Part shown: positions 58,781-64,000 of the stretch, piece by piece
Position numbering within the stretch: the first letter of the stretch is position 1
Layout of the letters: each line of letters starts with the position of its first letter
Assembly: GCA_018894105.1 (NCBI GenBank)
Contig: CM032123.1
Coordinates: 9,177,001-9,241,000, forward strand
Direction of reading: 5' to 3'
Length of the DNA: 64,000 bases
From: Jacaranda mimosifolia
Lineage: Eukaryota; Streptophyta; Magnoliopsida; Lamiales; Bignoniaceae
Notes under the pieces: model-generated
What the model saw: only the letters and a program-made list of their open reading frames with translations
The model's database searches: none
What the model was told of the DNA's origin: nothing
Made by a program: the position numbers and the translations under genes

Positions 58781-60059
58781 TGCACTCATGATAGAGGTGA
58801 GTAGAAAAAGATGGTGGTCAAAATGAAAGTATACATACTTCCATATCTTTCGGCAGACAAACAAAAACGAAGAAACGGTTCAAGATCTTACTTCAATATA
58901 TAACTATTTTTTATTTCAAAAATATAGAAAATCTGACATTAATTATTGACATGCTTATCTGTAATATATAAATAATAGCTATAAACAATCAGAAAGTATG
59001 ATTACTTGCTTTGCATCAAATCAAATACTAACTATATATGTCTTTCCTTATGATTGAAAATATTATTCCTCCAAATGCATTTTTGGTGTTTTTACATTTC
59101 TCTCAAGTATAGCATAATTCATTAGAGTACTGATGATTAAATAGGTGAAGCGGCCACTTCATAATCTGCACTATAAAACAATTTTGAGAAGAGAGCAAAA
59201 TGTATCTACAGAAAGAATGATCTAGTGGAGTAAATTAACACCAAGAACAAATTTAAATAAATATGGTAATGCCAATAATTATCTAATGACAAAAAATATT
59301 ATTGACAAATATTTCTACAAACCTGAATATCTTAATGAGATATTTCCATCAATCTCATGCTTTGCTTGAACTCTTGGCTGCATGGCAACAACATTTCTTA
59401 ATTTATGGACAAAAAATATTGAATAGGGGAAATTAAATAATAATACAACATCAAAACACATAAACACCACACTTTTTGTCTGGCATAATTAAGTAAAGTC
59501 CAGCAAAATGCCTACGTAGGTTATATAATTATATAATTTATTAAAAAATTATAAAATGTACATCAATCCCATTCATACTATGTAGAATTAAATAATAGTA
59601 TTATTACCTTTGGTAGAAAATTTTAGGAAAATCATTATTGCAATCGGAACCTATTAAAGAAGTTATGAGAGTTGAGAAAAGAGAGAATTACTGGGGGAAA
59701 GAGTTATAGATATTGGAGAGAAGATGAGTTAGTAGGGGGAAGGAGTTATACACAATGGGAAGAGGGAGAAATGAGTGGAGATTGGATAGAATTCTTAAAA
59801 TTCAAATACATTTATTTTCCGTCTTATAGGGGATTTTTTTGGGGTAAATCATATTTTGGTGTAACATGGTGAATAACCGCCATCTATTAGAGTAAGAGTC
59901 CTTTTCTTTTTGAATAACTAGCAATCGGACTGCATGCATCAATAACTTTTAAATGTGAAATATTTTATTTAAAAATCTTTTATTTAGAATAATAAAATTT
60001 ATTGATATTTCACATAATATTAATTTTTCATGATCACAATTAAATCAATAGAAATTAAG
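58781..60059. other. AT-rich spacer with a second Helitron-like 3' end
   Basis: No gene was seen. On the minus strand, TGCATGCA lies shortly before GATTGCTAG followed by T (ending at 59918), again resembling a Helitron 3' terminus. The plus-strand frame at 59672-59872 has a repeated Gly/Arg/Tyr/Trp-rich pattern but no recognisable domain. Confidence 0.45.
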
Positions 60060-60064
60060 TAAAT

Positions 60065-63000
60065 TGTAGCGCCCTGCCCAGGAGGGTGCCTACTTCGGGC
60101 CGAGATGCTACTCCAGTCTTACAATAATTTAAACAAAATACGCACCTCCAAAACTCCAGTTTAAAAAGCTGCACAGCAGCCCAAAAACCATTCATTGCGA
60201 CTTACTATTACAATCCGCTATATGTTATTTCATAAAGGCTACAAACCATCATACAATTACTAGCCTCAAGGTCTTAATGACCCGTACAGATATATATTGA
60301 AATGCTAAACTTACTTACACATGCCAAAAGGGACATAATAAGTCTATGTCTATGACTGTCATTAGTATCAGGGTCGTACAAGCATAATCACCAGCATTAG
60401 GCGTCTTAGGCTTTAGCTTACAAACATAATTCATTACAAATTTGAGTTATGAATTATGTAATGAAAGTTAATAACAAAGCCATGTATTCATTACAACACA
60501 TTAGTCTAGATCATGTACGTCTGAAAGTTAATAACAAAACTATGTGTTTTAATACATCCTGTAACGCTCTAGCTGCTACCTGTTACAACCTAGCTGGAAA
60601 AAGAAATCGAGAACACAAAAGAGGTATAAGTCCAAAGGACTTAGTGAGAGAGGAGTGGAGGTAACTATTCACAAAACATAAGATTAAGGGGAACCAGTCA
60701 AAGGGTCCTAATTTTAAGCGAAATAATAGGAATAACTGAAACTGCAGAAGTTACAAATTGACGTGGTAGTAGAATAGAACTCAAATAGATAGTGTAATAA
60801 AAAATGGGAATCCAATGAAACGAGATATGAAACAGGCAAGACCTAATATAACAAAACATATCATAATTTACAACATGAAGCAACGATATAACATAACACA
60901 TGTGATACAAAATTTAACAGACTATTGGCAACTCCATCCTTATTGCTCCCAAAACAGTACATAAGTAGTAATACGAAGTACAAATATAACATAATAGATT
61001 TTCCTTATTACTCCATTACCCAAGCATTCAGCCCAGTCCCTTATCTCTCCATTACCCAAGGACTCAGCTCGGCAGACATGTGGCATGGCCGGCTGCATGC
61101 TAGATCCCGCCACTCGCAGACAGCTATCTCCAACTATCTGCAAGTCAGGATCTTAAGTGGATATTAGTCGGGAGACCGACCACTGTTGGTCCATGCCGCC
61201 TGATCATCTTTTCAGACCTAGTCCTAGGCCCAACCCAACCCATGGCGTCCCTACAGGTAGTAACCGCTTAAAAGCGTCCTCAAGGTGACTCAACATAATG
61301 CCAACAGATAATACGTATTTTAAAATAACCGATCAGAAACATATATGTGAAACAGATCGAAATGGTACAATCCATAAAATATTAGCCGACAATGTCATAT
61401 AAACAGCATACAGAACGATTTAACCAGGAGTACGATACGAAAGTGTTTAACAAGACCAAAATATCAATGCAAATAGGGGAAAGCCAGCAAGGCTATATGG
61501 TATATATGGGATCGATAACATATAATACAATAGGAGTTCTGGGCACCAGAACGAGTACAATCAAATTCAACAGATAAACACAGAGAATTCAACAACAAAG
61601 ATAATTCACTTCTAGAAATAAAATTGGTTTACCCTCACCTTAAAAACTCCACAATAGTGCTATCTATGTCCTATGGTCTAGGAGACCCTGGATCCCCGTC
61701 ACCTATTCCAATAGAACGTATTAAATGTCAAAACACTTGCATTGTATTCTTTAAACAATAATTAAACCATTTATATCTTAATAATATCAGGTGTCCTGAT
61801 TATGAGGCATATCTACCTATTTTAGGTTCTTGCTCCATTTTGGATACAGTAATTTAGGCTAGAATATTTTGATTATTTAAATTATTCTAACAAAATCAAC
61901 CTGTTTCCAACTAGTATGATATTTGGAGATTTGGTTCCAAAAATAATATATGGTTAATATACTAGTCATGCTAATGTTGCTATAGTATTAACGAGGTATT
62001 TATTTGTTTCGAGTCACTAACCACTTCTCAAATTAATAGCCCAAACCCATGTATAATAATTCAGTCAAACTATAAGAAATTATCATATTCCATTAATCAT
62101 TAATTCTTGCAACGTTACACAAAATTTAGGATTCTGATTATATCGATTAACTTAATTAACAATAATTACGTTCTAATTACCAATCTGGGCCTACTAACTG
62201 TACACAGCTTATATATTCAAACATTTTGGCTTGACATCACAAACCTTATCCTGATAGTCCATATTTACAATTCGGTTCAATTAGCTCAACTTACATCAAT
62301 TATCTGTTTAATTAATGATAATTATCTCCTATTAACAATTTAAGTCCACACATCGCATATAGACAAATTTTTATGTTCAATCGTACACCTTACAATTGCA
62401 TATCTCAGTCCAATAATAGATATTTCATATCAAAATTAACTTAATAATTTAACCAAATCAAATCCAGGAATTACTTCAATCGATCAACTAGAGTTTTGCC
62501 CAATTGACTAAATTCGAGGCCAACCATCGCGTGATAACAGCCTGCATGCACTCAAATTGTCGTCTCGATGAAATTGGTGGTCAGTCACCAGAATGCCGCC
62601 GTGCGCCACTGTGTGCTATTGCCAGAATTGGGTCCTGACACCACCAAAATGTGTGTCTCCTTGCACTGAACAAAATGCCCAAGTCAATTTCATCTTCAGC
62701 CACCAGCTCGCTAGTCAATTTGAGGAAGACAGCCACAGCCTGCCGCTGGACCACCGCCCCATTTTTCTTCAATTACTTCTCCATCCTTCGTCGGTTCACT
62801 CAATTGAAGGCACCACCATCTTTCTCGCGCTGAGCCCATCAAAACCCATACCTTGGTTGTCATCAATAGCCGCTAGGATGATCCACCCGCCATCTCCACC
62901 GCGAGCTCCGATCAAGTTGTAAATTTTTGGTGTTTCGCCAGGCGATTTGGAGTGTCGTTGGTATAGTTGTGTTCACCGTGTCATAGGAAGCTACTGGTTC

Positions 63001-63400
63001 AATTAGATGGGAGTTTCCGCTGTTGCTGGAGGGAGTTCGCTAGTGAGGGTTGCAGGTGGAAATTTAAGAAAAATGAGGCTGAATTTGCTATTTATAGGCA
63101 ATTTCCAGAATTTTTGAATTGACCCTCGAAACTTTTCTCATTTTTTATTTGAATCCTTCAGTTCTCTGAGTGCCTCACATTGGCCCCAAAAATTTATTTT
63201 AGTTTGCAATTGAGCTCTAGGACAAGTTAGTGCTTTAAATTAAACCAGTTGACCATTTTTTAATTACAGATTGACCCCCAAAATTTTCAAGTTCCTTACG
63301 ATTAAGTCCTCCTTATTTATATTTTGAGCCCCAATTTTCTTTCTTTCTTTTTTTTTTTTTTAATCTTACCTTCTAAAATGCTAAATTTAGGGGTGTTACA
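60065..63400 (-). mobile_element. Solo LTR of a Gypsy element related to the 31757-49866 family
   Basis: This 3336-bp unit starts (minus strand) TGTAACACCCCTAAATTTAG and ends GGGCAGGGCGCTACA. It is flanked by an exact TAAAT duplication (60060-60064, 63401-63405). Its right 250 bp resemble the corresponding part of the 3.5-kb Gypsy LTRs (CCCCAAAATTTTCAAGTTCC, ACGATTAAGTCC). No internal region, primer site or second LTR is present, so two LTRs recombined and removed the rest. Confidence 0.88.
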
Positions 63401-63405
63401 TAAAT

Positions 63406-64000
63406 CTATAACAAATCATAATTAAATCAATAAAAACCAACTGGAGAGTGGAAGCAACCATAGATCACAACACAATATACAATGCACCACATGTTTTTGT
63501 TTGAAGCAAGAAAAAAGCTCCATGGACCAAATAAAAGTGGTTGATAAAAGTTTTGGCAGGCAATGGACTTTCCTTGAAAAGAAATCTTATGCGTCGAACT
63601 TTTGTACATATATCTCCCTGCATTATGAGGCAAAATATGTTATACCATAATAAATAAAATTAAAAAAATAAAAATTGATGATCTTCCTAAAAAATCAATA
63701 GAATCAACCCAATCTTTATCAATCAAATCTCTATCAACAAAATATCTATTAATCAAATAATATATATTCATATAAAATATTTATACATATATATATATAA
63801 TATCGATACATATAGATAGATCTCCAAACTCTAGAGTCATATTTAAGTATGTAATAAATTTTCAAATTACAGCAACATCCAAAAATTAATCAGAAAATTT
63901 TATATTTCTCGCCCAAATAGACCTTCTATTTTCTAATTTTAAGATGATCTCCAAGCTCATAGAATTCTCAATTTTTTTTAAATTTCATACACTTTAGCAA
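63406..64000. other. AT-rich spacer at the right edge
   Basis: No gene or element was recognised. The DNA is AT-rich with short TA runs near 63770-63805. Confidence 0.5.

Noticed and set aside
62593..62922. 109-codon plus-strand frame, proline/serine-rich
   Set aside because: It lies inside the solo LTR and has no recognisable domain; overlapping frames on both strands show the same composition effect.

Overview
This is eudicot nuclear DNA. The evidence is spliced genes with GT-AG introns, a plastid-targeted ribosomal protein, an inserted plastid 16S rRNA fragment, and a dense load of plant Copia, Gypsy/Athila, MITE, MULE and Helitron-like sequence in an AT-rich background. The sequence alone does not name the species. 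About two thirds of the window is mobile-element DNA. Only two protein genes look intact.

Layout. (1) 794-14275: a MORC-type GHKL ATPase gene with a CW zinc finger, now a pseudogene. A Copia element (988-11268, TSD GTGAG) sits inside one of its coding exons, and a second Copia in the opposite orientation (5197-10545, TSD TAAAA) sits inside the first. At least two frameshifts lie further downstream. (2) 14537-14898: a Tourist/PIF-type MITE (TSD TTA). 15397-16335: a MULE-like element with ~183-bp inverted termini. 17381-18085: a Helitron-like element with a repeated tail. (3) 18267-18587: PSRP6, a one-exon plastid 50S subunit protein, on the + strand. (4) 19901-24910: a ten-exon inositol-tetrakisphosphate kinase of the ITPK2/ITPK3 type on the - strand, convergent with PSRP6. 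It reads open throughout but lacks a conserved four-residue segment. (5) 24911-31751: AT-rich spacer with microsatellites, a Copia relic, a perfect hairpin and a decayed, partly duplicated plastid 16S rRNA insertion. (6) 31757-49866: a Gypsy element on the - strand with ~3.4-3.5-kb LTRs (TSD TTTTA). Its left LTR is split by an Athila-like element (34918-41446, TSD AATTT) that has gag and protease but no visible reverse transcriptase or integrase. (7) 51238-58628: a Copia element on the - strand with no clean TSD, flanked by a ~135-bp duplication. (8) 60065-63400: a solo Gypsy LTR (TSD TAAAT).

How the genes relate. PSRP6 acts in plastid translation and ITPK in inositol phosphate metabolism in the cytosol or nucleus. 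The MORC relic once belonged to a chromatin-silencing family. They share no operon or pathway, and the rest is a history of nested insertions. I found no coding cluster that looks like a new biological system. The strongest leads are the exon-disrupted MORC gene, the ITPK deletion, the duplicated plastid rRNA insertion, the Gypsy element with two gag-like regions, and the flank-duplicated Copia. Intron and element boundaries were placed by eye from splice sites, reading frame and TSDs.
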